A stretch of 64,000 nucleotides of DNA, taken from the NCBI GenBank assembly GCA_003024175.1, contig MDYQ01000037.1, positions 1 through 64,000 of the forward strand, in the 5' to 3' direction. Origin of the DNA: Planoprotostelium fungivorum (lineage: Eukaryota; Evosea; Variosea; Cavosteliida; Cavosteliaceae). The notes under the pieces are model-generated. The model saw nothing but the letters and a program-made list of their open reading frames with translations, had not been told where the DNA came from and did not search any database. Made by a program: the position numbers and the translations under genes. How positions within the stretch are numbered: position 1 is the stretch's first letter; the number at the start of each line of letters is the position of its first letter. This document shows, in pieces, positions 1 through 9,655 of this stretch.

Positions 1-791
1 GCTCAACAGACACCCGGTGCATCATGCTTTGTCATCGGTGCACCAGCACTCGTCTCTGCCCTCCACGAACAAGGTTGTCGCGTTGTAGATGCAGACGATC
101 ATGTCGGTGAGTCACACTCCATCACGGATGATGTCGGGATCTGAATCGCAACAGATTACGTCGTGGTTGGTGAGACGAGGACGTATGACATGCACACGAT
201 CGAGCAGGCCATACGATGCATCCGGGCCGGAGCGAGACTCATCGGCACAAACAAAGACATCTTCGATCGAGTCGGTCCCAATCTCATACCCAGCACGGGG
301 TGAGTTGATGATCACAGACTCCATGATGATGATCCTCATCTTCGGAGTGTGAGGGAGAACTGATGAAGGATAGAACGTTGGTCGCTCCCATTGAAATTGT
401 GACGGGTAGGAAAGCTTATTTCATTGGTAAGCCCAATCCGCTCATCATGAGCTACGCAATGAATTCCATCGGTGAGACACAAACATCCACCATCTTCCAA
501 TCTTCTCCTCTTCTGAATGCATTCACATCTCAATCAGACGAAATCTCCCTCTCATCCCTCATCAGGCACCGGTCGATCTGAAACCGTCATCATCGGAGAT
601 CGCATGGACACGGACATCATCGCCGGTCTCGAGTTAGGCATCGATTCCGTCTTGGGTGATATCGCATCTTCCTTCGAGTTCTAAATGAAGCGGCAGTTCT
701 GTCTGGTGTGACGACGAAAGAAGATCTCATCACGTTCGGATACAAACCAACGGTCGTCCTCGGGGGAGTGAAGGATCTGCTGGAAAAATAA
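1..791 (+). CDS. HAD-IIA family phosphatase (NagD / phosphoglycolate phosphatase-like), 5' partial
   Basis: Hydrolyses a phosphomonoester, most likely phosphoglycolate or a nitrophenylphosphate-like substrate in the cytosol; the exact substrate cannot be read from sequence. Spliced exons give the C-terminal two thirds of an HAD-IIA protein: a cap-domain block VVVGETRTYDM, then GARLIGTNKDIFDR, the GKPNP block and the Mg-binding motif IV GDRMDTDIIAGLELGID, ending at TAA 789-791. The catalytic DxD motif lies upstream of the window. Predicted introns start at about 103, 301, 471 and 651, each GTGA...AG. The string CGTTGTAGAT at 79-88 is read here as coding (RVVDA). Family assignment is firm, substrate is not. 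Confidence 0.8.
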
Positions 792-1558
792 AGATTGAGA
801 TCTGATCGCGTGGATCGTGTGTAATTTTGTAGCGCTCGCGAGAGGGGCAGGCCAAGAGGAGTCGATTCGGATGCTGTGTTGAAGGTGGCAGTGAGAGTTG
901 GGGAAAGGTGCTGCACATGAGAGCTCGGGCGGCGTGATGTCATGAGGGCAGCAGAGAGGTCACCTGAAGGCAGCCCGTTCGAGAAGCAAGAGTGACCAAC
1001 GGATTGTACTCAAAGGAGGGGCAACGAGCGCACGTTAGATATGCGTCATTTTATCTGGGAACAATAAACGAGAAATATCTTTTACAACAGACCATGACAT
1101 CGCAAAGATGAATACGCTCTTAAAATGCTCCCACAGTACAAAGCATTCAGGTTAGCATAAAAGAATTATCCGGGCGTGTCGGGTTCCCAAACTCATCGTA
1201 CCTTCATTACCTCTCGGTAACTAACCGTACAATCAGTCGAGGTGGGCTCGATAACGAATGCTCCTTGCGCTTTTAATCCAAACCGGCCGACAAGTGATGA
1301 TCCCACGCTCCGCATATACGAGACTGCCCATGAGGGAGCGTGGGGCGCTGTTGGGCATCGTTATGCACGGGTTGGACATCACCAAGCGAGACTGACCATA
1401 TTTTGACACCTCCTGTCAAGTCACATCCATTTGAAGACCTAGCTGTTCAACAAATTTGTGTACCGAGAGTAGCCGCGGGACAAGCGAGACATACTTGACG
1501 CTTTCATTGGCCTATCATTCATAGAGGACAAAACCAACCGATACCAACACCATCGCAG
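792..1558. other. Intergenic region, no gene recognised
   Basis: Between the phosphatase stop and the receptor kinase start. The open frames here lack any family pattern and show no plausible intron structure. I see no tRNA-like or repeat structure. It presumably holds the phosphatase 3' end and the receptor promoter. Confidence 0.5.
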
Positions 1559-3976
1559 ATGCAACTGCACCTTATTCTGTGTTGTCTGTTCTTGATGGCT
1601 GTGGCGGATGATGAAGTCACACCGCCCAACGGTCTGAACCCAAATTACTGTGGCTATGTCACGAGCAAGATGCATGTAACAGGTGACTGGCTGCAGGACA
1701 GTCCATATAACAGCACCAACTGGGTTGGCAATACCACCGCTCTTCTGACCGCTCAGCCGCAATACGGGCTTCTCTGCCTGTGGAGTCTGAATGTCACCGG
1801 GCTGCCTCTGAACCGCACCTTCCAGTGGAAGGTGAGGATGATGTGAGTCAGCCTTTCGATTCATCTATAAAGGTTGTGGCGAGAGGTGACTGGACTATTG
1901 GCAATTGGGGATGTGCACCAGATGGTCAAGTCACATCAGATGCTCAAAATTGCATCTTTAATACATCCTCCTCTGGAGATGTGACCTTCAACTTTCAAAC
2001 GAGTGGAACAAATAGCTCGTACTATCATGCTGCCACTGGTCTCATACCTCTGTCGGATGGTGAAACTCCGAATCACTGCATTCAAATGAGGCTCACGCTG
2101 CAACAGCCATCTCTGATCGAAGCAGCTTGCGGGGACCTAATCTAGAGCCCGTGACAGATGGTTGGAATGATCACCCTAATTGTGGACATGTCGATGCCAG
2201 ATTCAAGGCCACAGGTGTTCGTCCTACACTTGATCTGCAGAGATGAACCATATCAGGCGATTGGGCCAATTACCTCTATCACACGGGAGACTGGAATGCC
2301 TCTTCCTCCTTCGGTAACATGACTGCCATGCTCGACTCTGGAGTCGAATGTCTCATGTCTATCACCCTCCAAGGTCTCCCCGCCTTCACGACTTACTCTT
2401 GGAAGGTAATCACTCACCGTATGATTGCATCTGACTTCATCTCAGGTCGTCGCAGGAGCGAACTGGGATTACGGTAATTGGGGCTGCACCACATCGGGAA
2501 CCACAACCTTTGAAGGGGCTAATTGTGTGTTCACCACGGGGTCGACTGGAACTGTCACCCTCAACGTCGTCACATCTGGCGACGACACCAGCTATCGTCT
2601 GTATACAGAGAATCCAAACTCCTCCACTACCTCCGCGACGTCATCATCGGTCGTCGCTCTCGGCACATTCGGAACATCATCTCCCCCGGATGCGTTCCCC
2701 GCGTGGGCCATAGCCGTCATCGTGGTGGTGGCAGTCATCGTCTTGTCCTCCATCATCACCGTCTTCCTCGTGGTCCGAAAGAGGAGATCCAGTCAGAAGG
2801 ATCTAGAGGATGGATATTCTCACATCGTCACGAACGCATTGAGGGTGAATCATCTCAATCGTCATCATCCGATCGAGAACATGTTCATATTAATGTACGA
2901 TAGATCGACTATGAAGAATTGAAGGATTCTAAAGTGGTTGGGGAGGGAGCGTGAGTATCTTAGAATCGATCGATTCACGGATAGATTGACAGAGTTGTAG
3001 ATTCGGTGTGGTCAGCATGGCTGTGTGGAGGAAATCACAAGTGGCGGTCAAGCAGATGACATCGTCGAACACCATTACGAATAAGGCTCTTCAAGAATTT
3101 TTCAGCGAAGTGCAGATCATGCAGGTGAAGCACTCGTTGATTTTGGAGATTTATATCTGTACAGAATCTCAGGCCTCACCCTAATGTGGTTTTATTCATG
3201 GGTAAATTGAATTCGATCGGCATCCATCTACATCGAGTTATTGATGTCTATAGGTGTCTGTGTTCCTCCCCAGCCGTTTTGCATTGTGACGTGAGTTCAA
3301 TCGAAATCATTTTATTACTTTTTATTCATCCAGTTCAGTGAATACTGCGAGAGAGGAAGTCTCTTGACTTATTTGAGATCGACTGATGCCATCCCCGAAG
3401 AAGAGCAGTTCAGATTGATCAACGGTATCGCTCTAGGTATGCTGCACCTCCACAGCGAGAAGGTACAGTACTATACATTCTACACAACTGCACCTCTTAC
3501 CTTCTTTAAGATCGTACACCGCGACCTTGCTGCAAGAAATGTCTTGTTGTCTAAGCACTTGGAGCATAAGATAGGACCTGTCAAATGGATGTCACCTGTG
3601 CGTGAATCTCCGTGAAATTTGATTGAATATTTCTCTGAAATGGAACAGGAAGCCACACGAGTCAGGAATATTCCATCAAATCAGACGTCTTCTCCTTCGG
3701 TGGGATCGAAATCTCGATGAAATCTGTATTGATCGTCGACAGGTATCGTTATGTGGGAGATCGTGCATCCCAAGGAGGAGCCGTGGGGAGACGAGACATT
3801 GCTCAACGTTGCCATGGAAGTTGTCAAGGGCAAGAGGCTGATGATATGCGACAATTGTCCGCCGAAGCTGGCCAACCTCATGAGAGGTGATGTCATTCTT
3901 ACACTCAACAACACTCATCGTTGTAGATTGCTGGGAGACATCAACGGAAATGAGACCGGATTTCTCGCAGATCTGA
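1559..3976 (+). CDS. Receptor-like tyrosine-type kinase with two X25-like starch-binding modules; DFG segment missing
   Basis: Predicted single-pass plasma-membrane receptor. The start ATG opens a signal peptide (MQLHLILCCLFLMAVA). Two related extracellular modules follow, each with NxCG...TGDW, then a WKV(V) block and GNWGC...NC.F.T...G.VTFN; this resembles the X25/pullulanase starch-binding module. A transmembrane helix (AWAIAVIVVVAVIVL, about 2700-2745) and basic RKRR precede a kinase domain: glycine loop VGEGAFGVV, VAVKQM lysine, HPNVVLFMGVC, catalytic loop IVHRDLAARN, KSDVFSFG, VMWEIVHP and RDCW.....RPDF, ending at TGA 3974-3976. HRDLAARN is tyrosine-kinase-like. Introns lie at about 1831, 2217, 2406, 2846, 2941, 3125, 3202, 3292, 3464, 3600, 3701 and 3886. 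The DFG motif expected just after LLSKHLEHKI is absent: the sequence goes straight to GPVKWMSP. So it may be a pseudokinase, a decayed gene or a sequence error. Confidence 0.8.
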
Positions 3977-4250
3977 GATCGAATGGGTAACGCGCAGCTG
4001 GAAGAGGGTGAGACGTCTCATCTTTCCCAACCTCCTGACGAGAGAGCAGCACTACAACATTGCCTTAGCACACCGAACGCCCAGTACGAACCCATCGCTC
4101 GTATGCCAAAGAAGATGCTCGTGTCTCCGTCTGCTACAAATGAGATCACACGTGTTGTGTTTTGAAGACATTGATGGCTAGAATTCGGTATAAAACTACA
4201 GCTCTCAATCGAGTGTCGTCCATGTAGTCCTTTCAACGTATCGATATCAC

Positions 4251-4675
4251 TCATTCGAATCTTGTATCTGTGAGAAGATTGAGGGATGAATTTGTAGACA
4301 TGATCACTTTTGAACGTATGTCCAATGATTTCATCTCATCAACGGGGAAGTATTGCAGATCTGGATTGTAAACGATCTGTCTGTTCAAGAAGCCTTTCAA
4401 TTCTTTGTCCATGTTCTCCGATCTACCAGATTGACCCACGAGCACCTTCGATGGAATCAGAAGGAGGATGATCGACATCGACGTCACCGTCACGGCCGAG
4501 CAGAAAAGACGGGTTCTAAAGTATAATCAGTGCCTTGTGATCCGATGACGATCTAGAGTGGTTCAATCGATGACGATGCCATCTCGTAACGCACTTTGTC
4601 ATGCTCGGAGATATTCCTTCCCGGCGTTACATACGCCGCAACTTGAGGGAAAAAGGTCGTTCGTTCACTTGACAT
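4251..4675 (-). CDS. Hypothetical protein, model uncertain
   Basis: No family recognised. The ATG at 4675 opens a short exon (MSSERTTFFPQVAAYVTPGR) that can splice over about 4500-4590 to NPSFLLGRDGD and then to an exon containing VLVGQSGRSENMDKELKG and DLQYFPVDEMKSLD, ending at 4251. The second splice needs a weak GTCGAT donor. An alternative start inside the last exon (4493) would give a hydrophobic N-terminus resembling a signal peptide. It lies tail-to-tail with the receptor kinase and downstream of the homeodomain gene on the same strand. Confidence 0.35.
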
Positions 4676-4708
4676 GGTCGAGCTCAAACGAGAATGAAGA
4701 GGATCGAT

Positions 4709-5162
4709 TTATCGTATAAAGTTGATCATCTTCATTGTTGAATCAGCATGAGCCGATAAATCGCGAGACCCTATGTATGGACACCAGAAGATTCTCATTC
4801 TGTCTATCGACTTCTCCCGTCTAATCTGTTCAGTTTCAACTTCAAATGAGATGAATCTGGACCTCTGCCTCTTATTCTGAAACCAAATCTGCACGCGTCG
4901 TTCCGTCGTATCTAATTGCTGTGCTATATGCCGCCGCTCTTGTACTGTTGGGTATCTGCAGTCCGTAAAAATCGATTCCAACATCCTCTGATCGTCATCG
5001 GTGAAGACCCTACGAGCTGTCGCGAAGATGAGAAGAGTTAGAGCGGTCCATCTCACAATCATGTATCTTTTTGCGTTGATCAAAGAAGAAGATGTTCGTG
5101 TCGTGAGGGCGGACGTTCAGATAGTATTCAGGTTGTGTCGATAGAAGGTTGGCTATGTTCAT
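4709..5162 (-). CDS. Homeodomain transcription factor
   Basis: Short nuclear DNA-binding protein of about 138 residues, almost all homeodomain. The ATG at 5160-5162 opens exon 1 (MNIANLLSTQPEYYLNVRPH...QRKKIHD). A 40-nt GTGAG...ACAG intron near 5020-5060 joins it in frame to SRRVFTDDDQRMLESIF, helix 2 PTVQERRHIAQQL and recognition helix TTERRVQIWFQNKRQRSR. The WFQNKR core is diagnostic. A start inside the intron (5083) would give a misleading longer frame; exon 1 fits better because it restores the basic N-terminal arm. The short C-terminal tail has no domain. Homeodomain family certain; target genes unknown. Confidence 0.85.
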
Positions 5163-5351
5163 CTCCGAGTCTTTGGTTCAGGGTATCGCTGCGGTGGACG
5201 GCGAAGACACTTATCCCCTGGCGACCGAACTGACAGAGTTTTCGTTCGTATCTGCCGACCTATGGTAATTATTCACCCCTATACCCTAAATCTCATCTGA
5301 ATATGTCAACTCCCTCCGGCTCTCTTGCATGGAACTAGTAGTAGGTTATAT

Positions 5352-5751
5352 ATGGATGCCGAAGAAAAGAATCGTGATCACATGAGGAGGCAATTGAATG
5401 AAGAAGAGAGCAAGTACATCTCTGATGGCCTTTATCTGATTTCGATCGTCGTACATTACGTGAGACGTCAGGGACGAGGACGTTGGCACGCGTGAACAGA
5501 AATTGGAACAAAGGAATTCCGATGCCTGGGAAGCTGACAGCTTCTGCCGTCCTCTTAATTTGATGCTATATAGTCTCAAAGCCATTTCACGAGGCTATAT
5601 TTCTATCAATCTTAATACAGATTCGATTCAGGGTACGCTTTCAGAACAAAACAAGAGTATTCGACAAACACAAAATACTCTTTATCCATCCTTCTTCTGC
5701 TGTCCTCCCGGCACACTCTGCAGGATGTGTGGCTTCAATACGAAAAGATAG
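5352..5751 (+). CDS. Small charged hypothetical protein (tentative)
   Basis: The ATG at 5352 opens a charged exon (MDAEEKNRDHMRRQLNEEES) that joins, over a GTACAT...GTCAG intron at about 5415-5470, to KDEDVGTREQKLEQRNSDAWEADSF. The reading frame then runs to a stop at 5751, but the second half overlaps the 3' end of the convergent gene on the minus strand and looks less protein-like, so the true stop may be earlier. No family recognised. Confidence 0.3.
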
Positions 5752-6663
5752 AAGGTCGATGCGACGGTGAGTGTGGAAACCAGAGTGAAACCGCCCCAGA
5801 ATGCAACGACTTGCATCATCTCGTTGGGAGACGGTGCGGCGTGCTCGATGATGTAATCACGAAACGTGTGACTCTGGAACCACCTATCACACGATTTAAC
5901 ATCGAACGAGAGGGTCTCTGAACCCACTTGGAAGGGCCGTGGAGTTGTAAGATGCTGCCGTTGACGCCATGCTGTATGACGGGCTCCCTCACTGTCGGTC
6001 TTTCAGTGTCATCTCTCGTGATACGGTCACCTGGGTAAGCCGCCACAGCTACGATCTTGCCTTTCTCTGCGTGGAAGATGAAGTTGAGATGGATCCCGAC
6101 GTGGACGTGATCGACCTCATCTTTTCCCCAGAGAGGTATGGTGAAGGGGATATAGAAGGGAAACTGTGATCGGTCAGAGGGACATCAGATGGAGATGGAA
6201 TCTCACTTCGTCGGGTGTCATTGCGATGCGACAAACGAGATTGGCTGATGATGTGAGAAGAGTGGGGAGGAGATGGAGCATGAGATCACCTTCTGCATTC
6301 AACAATGATCGGATGTAATTCATGGTCTTCTGGGAGTCGATCTCCCAACCACACTCCTGATCCATCGTCACACTCTCAATCGATCTGAATAAGGACACTT
6401 ACCTGATTCCCATCGATGCCATACAGGAATTGCATTCCTTTTCCGGTCTATATCAATCAACGATGTTGATGATGGTACTTGAACACTGTTACCTGTTTAC
6501 AAATAGGTCCGGGTCCCCAAGATGAGCTGACATCGCTCTTGCACTGAATATCTATAGGGTCTCCATAACGATAGACAACAACATTCTTCGTTGTCGTTGG
6601 AATGGCTGACGAGAGTGTAGATATTGATAGAAGCGTCAGGCATAGAAGATACATGTTACACAC
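5682..6663 (-). CDS. Type I single-pass membrane protein, function unknown
   Basis: Predicted secretory-pathway membrane protein. The N-terminus is a signal peptide (MCNMYLLCLTLLSISTLSSA). The lumenal part includes YRYGDPIDIQCKSD, ECGWEIDSQKTMNYIRSLL, FPFYIPFTIPLWGKDEVDHV, HVGIHLNFIFHAEKGK and PGDRITRDDTERPTVREPV. A single transmembrane helix near the C-terminus (VVAFWGGFTLVSTLTVASTF) is followed by a short cytosolic tail ending QQKKDG. Introns predicted at about 6455-6493, 6356-6401, 6250-6290, 6165-6207 and near 5930. I do not recognise the family. Confidence 0.6.
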
Positions 6664-6748
6664 TGTGTTCGTGAGGTGATGGATGTGTTTGAAAGAAATA
6701 AAACGTCGCGTGTATCGTCACACCACACACGTGACATCATACATCATC

Positions 6749-7069
6749 ATGCAGAGACGAATGGTCACTACCCTCTATCGAAACATTCTCAAGTTTCATC
6801 GCGAAGAATTACCTTCAGAAATGCGACAGTTGGGCGATGCATATGTTAAGAGCGAATGGCAATTACACAGAAAGACGAACGGAGAGCTGCTGAATCAATT
6901 CATTTGGAAGTGGCAGGATTATCTCAACACACTGCAGAAGCAATCGAAGGTGACTCGGGAGTTTGGAGTCGATCTAGGCAACGAACAGCTGTCCATCATG
7001 ACCAAATCACAAAAGAAGCAACTAGAAAGTCTCAAAAAGGAAGCACAGAGTATAAAGAAGGATGAGTGA
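6749..7069 (+). CDS. SDHAF3: Succinate dehydrogenase assembly factor 3 (ACN9, LYR family)
   Basis: Mitochondrial matrix assembly factor that protects the iron-sulphur subunit of complex II during maturation. The single-exon frame begins MQRRMVTTLYRNILKFHREE with the LYR motif, then LPSEMRQLGDAYVKSEWQLH, NQFIWKWQDYLNTL and a lysine-rich tail. Length (106 residues) fits the ACN9 family. An in-frame ATG at 6683 would add 22 residues, but the downstream ATG at 6749 puts LYR at its usual distance from the start. It is transcribed divergently from the membrane protein on its left. Confidence 0.85.
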   Translation: MQRRMVTTLYRNILKFHREELPSEMRQLGDAYVKSEWQLHRKTNGELLNQFIWKWQDYLNTLQKQSKVTREFGVDLGNEQLSIMTKSQKKQLESLKKEAQSIKKDE

Positions 7070-7128
7070 AGATGTCCATTTCTGTTGTCACATTTCATCA
7101 GATCACCGTATCACATAATCACATTCAT

Positions 7129-8918
7129 CTATTCTTCTAATTCTTCCTTGTTCACGTCGATTTCGGCCAACACGAGTGAAGAACCTCCGACCGCACTACG
7201 TCCACCTGATCGATTCTCCAACTCCTCGATCTGTTCCTTTAGATCTTGTATCTCCGCTTTAAAGTGGTTCGCCTGCAGAGAACGTCAATTCCTCTTCCAT
7301 CACACGATGGATGTTCATCGTCCATCGCATGATGTCACCTGCTTGTCGTGAACCAACTGCTGTTCATCGTATCGATCCTTCCAATCTTGAATTGTAGCTT
7401 TTCTCATCAGCATCGCGCGACATCATCGGCCATCATCGTGTCTCTCACCTTCTGATTTCTCCTTTGATTTCTCCAATAGAGCTTTTAAGATGTCTAATTC
7501 TTCTTCCATCCATCCCATCTCATTTCTGATGCTGTCTCTCTGCTCGACTGCCTTGATAGAAGGTCAGCGTGTGTCATGCTATGTCATCACCTTTGTCTCT
7601 CTGCGTCTGAGGCCATCGTTTTCGATTCGGAGGCGAGCGACCTTCTTTGTTTGAGAAGATGAGCGTGATGGTGATCGATGATGCGATGGAGATGACAAAC
7701 GATGATGGAACGATGATCAACTTGAGTGATGATGATCGATGTGGAGATGATGGATGATGTGATAATGACTTCACCTCATGTTCTAATTTGGATGGTTCAA
7801 AAGAGATGTCACCTCTTCCTTCCAACATTCCCTTCAGCTCTGCTGTCTCCGCCGCCAGGACTTCTCTCAGTTGCTGACTGAAATCTGCGACGATCAACCT
7901 GGTACGTTGTAGAACGACATCGCACCGATCATTTTGGTCAATTTGTGCATCTCTTCCCTCACTCTAGAAGTACTCCTCTGCAGTCCCGTCTCTTTACCCT
8001 GTGTCGTCGTGATCGATTCTGCAATCTGCGAATCTCAGTGAAATTTCGAAATGCGAATCCTTACCCTGTCGACGGCGGTCATGATGTGAGTCAGCTGTTC
8101 CCTCCTGACTTTTCCGTGAGATTTCTCTACGTGGCCGTGCAGGCCACCGATGCCGTAATAGTTGGCTTCCTTTCACTCTTCAAAAAAATCTTCAAGTTTT
8201 TACTCACCACGAGTAGCTCTTGCTGTAATAGATCGTCCGTTGGAATGGGAGCCTCTTCATCTCTCACAAAGTTTAAAATGGTTCGAAAGTGTGTGCCATC
8301 ACGGTCGATGAAGACCGTATATTCGGATTTATTTTGGTTCTACAACGCTTCAATGAAATGAGACAACGAGAGCTCACCTGTTGGGTTCTGATCTGAGGCA
8401 GGAAGAGGGTGTCGTAGCGTTGAAATTTAGACAGTGTCTCGACGGTGGACACGAACATGGTGCCGCCGATGTCGAGTGTGACCTTCTTTTCTTTCTCATT
8501 CGTGTCGTTGAGTGCGACTCTTCTCACGCCGGAAGGTCTGAAGAGAGATTAAGAGGGTGAGATACGCGAGAGGATGCATCACTTGGGAGATGAACTGGGA
8601 GAAGGAGAATGGGGGACTGTCTCCTCCGTCTCGGTCGGAGAACTAAAGAGCGTCATTCATCGATGCGGATGGACGCATCTCACTGTCTGATGGTTTCTTT
8701 CATATGGGATCCAGTTCGAGATACAGAACCCGAACGTGTGCCTTCTACGAGAAACATCAATCGATCGATGTAGAAGATCGCATCTACTCACGCTCGTTGC
8801 TGGGCGGAATGGCCATCGGTTTTGTGGTTGGATCAGTTCCATCGACCGATGTTGAACGAGTGACCGTTTTCTTCTTGACGGCATCCTGCAGAACGCCCCT
8901 CAACTTGGAGTTCATCAT
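7129..8918 (-). CDS. BTB/KCTD-type protein with long C-terminal coiled coil
   Basis: The N-terminal exon (MMNSKLRGVLQDAVKKK) is followed by a T1-type BTB domain: VTLDIGGTMFVSTVETLSKF, YTVFIDRDGTHFRTILNFVRD and EANYYGIGGLHGHVEK, the hallmark pattern of the potassium-channel tetramerisation/KCTD family. There is no channel pore, so this is a soluble oligomeric adaptor, possibly a cullin-3 partner. The rest is heptad-rich coiled coil: REEMHKLTKMIGAM, QQLREVLAAETAELKGML, VARLRIENDGLRRRETK, EEELDILKALLEKSKEKSED and IQDLKEQIEELEN, ending EVNKEELEE-like at TAG 7129-7131. At least nine short introns; one ends in GCGTTGTAG at about 8338. The exon between the start and the BTB domain is the least certain part. 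Confidence 0.75.
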
Positions 8919-9078
8919 GATGTGTTGCCGTTAAAACTACACCCGCTGTCAAACTGAACTTTACTGTCTACAACGAATGATCTATGTACCACGCTGTTAT
9001 CACATTACATGCGACTCCCAATTCATCTATCACCACTTCACACAATAGAAGACGAATGAACGTTGTTCTCTCTTCTAT

Positions 9079-9423
9079 TTAGTTTTGTTGGGGAGCGGCG
9101 TCTCTTCCCTTCTCCTCAGCGATGGGGTGTGTGGCCTCAACGGCCTTGAAGTCGGAGGTGATCTTGTAAGTGTGCTTGGTGTGGCGAGGTACGACCCAAG
9201 AATCACCTTGTCTTAATTCGATGACCTCAGAGCCCAGATGGAGCTCAGCGCTGCCGGAGAGAACGTAACCGACGGTCTCGTAATCTCTCTCGACTTGGGG
9301 CTGGTGCTCAGAGTGAGCGTTTTCGACCCAAAGACGCATGGAGATGGTGGATCCTCTTGCCAAGAGCTTCTGGCCCATGGATCCGGATTCGGCGTTGCTG
9401 GCGGCTACTTTGTATTGAGACAT
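9079..9423 (-). CDS. Small single-domain cupin protein
   Basis: A compact 114-residue cupin with no intron. The start MSQYKVAASNAESG at 9423 is chosen because the longer frame (to 9519) adds a region unlike the family. Cupin motif 1 region YETVGYVLSGSAELHLGSE and motif 2 GDSWVVPRHTKHTYKI are clear; the second retains His residues for metal binding, while motif 1 has few metal ligands. Substrate unknown. The C-terminus is EEKGRDAAPQQN. It lies between the BTB gene and the EF-2-like gene, all on the minus strand, with separate promoters. Confidence 0.75.
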   Translation of the reverse strand: MSQYKVAASNAESGSMGQKLLARGSTISMRLWVENAHSEHQPQVERDYETVGYVLSGSAELHLGSEVIELRQGDSWVVPRHTKHTYKITSDFKAVEATHPIAEEKGRDAAPQQN

Positions 9424-9655
9424 GATGTGCGTGTGATGTTCGTTGGATAGTGTGACGACTGCACAGTGACAACTGTTGAAATCTACGTCATATTTCTTCC
9501 TCCTAAAACAACCCACCATTTTTTAATAATTAAAAGTCACTCTACCAACCTTTTTATGTTCAGTGACGATGTCCTCTATATCACGACAAGAGAAGATGTC
9601 TGATGTTCGTTCATCTTTTATTCAGAGTGCACACAAAAGATGATCTTCCATCCTC

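Noticed and set aside
79-88. CGTTGTAGAT in the phosphatase gene as an intron end
   Set aside because: An intron here would be about 15 nt, and the coding reading through it is open and fits the family.
617-943. Minus-strand frames opposite the phosphatase 3' end
   Set aside because: Antisense shadow of the last phosphatase exon and its flank.
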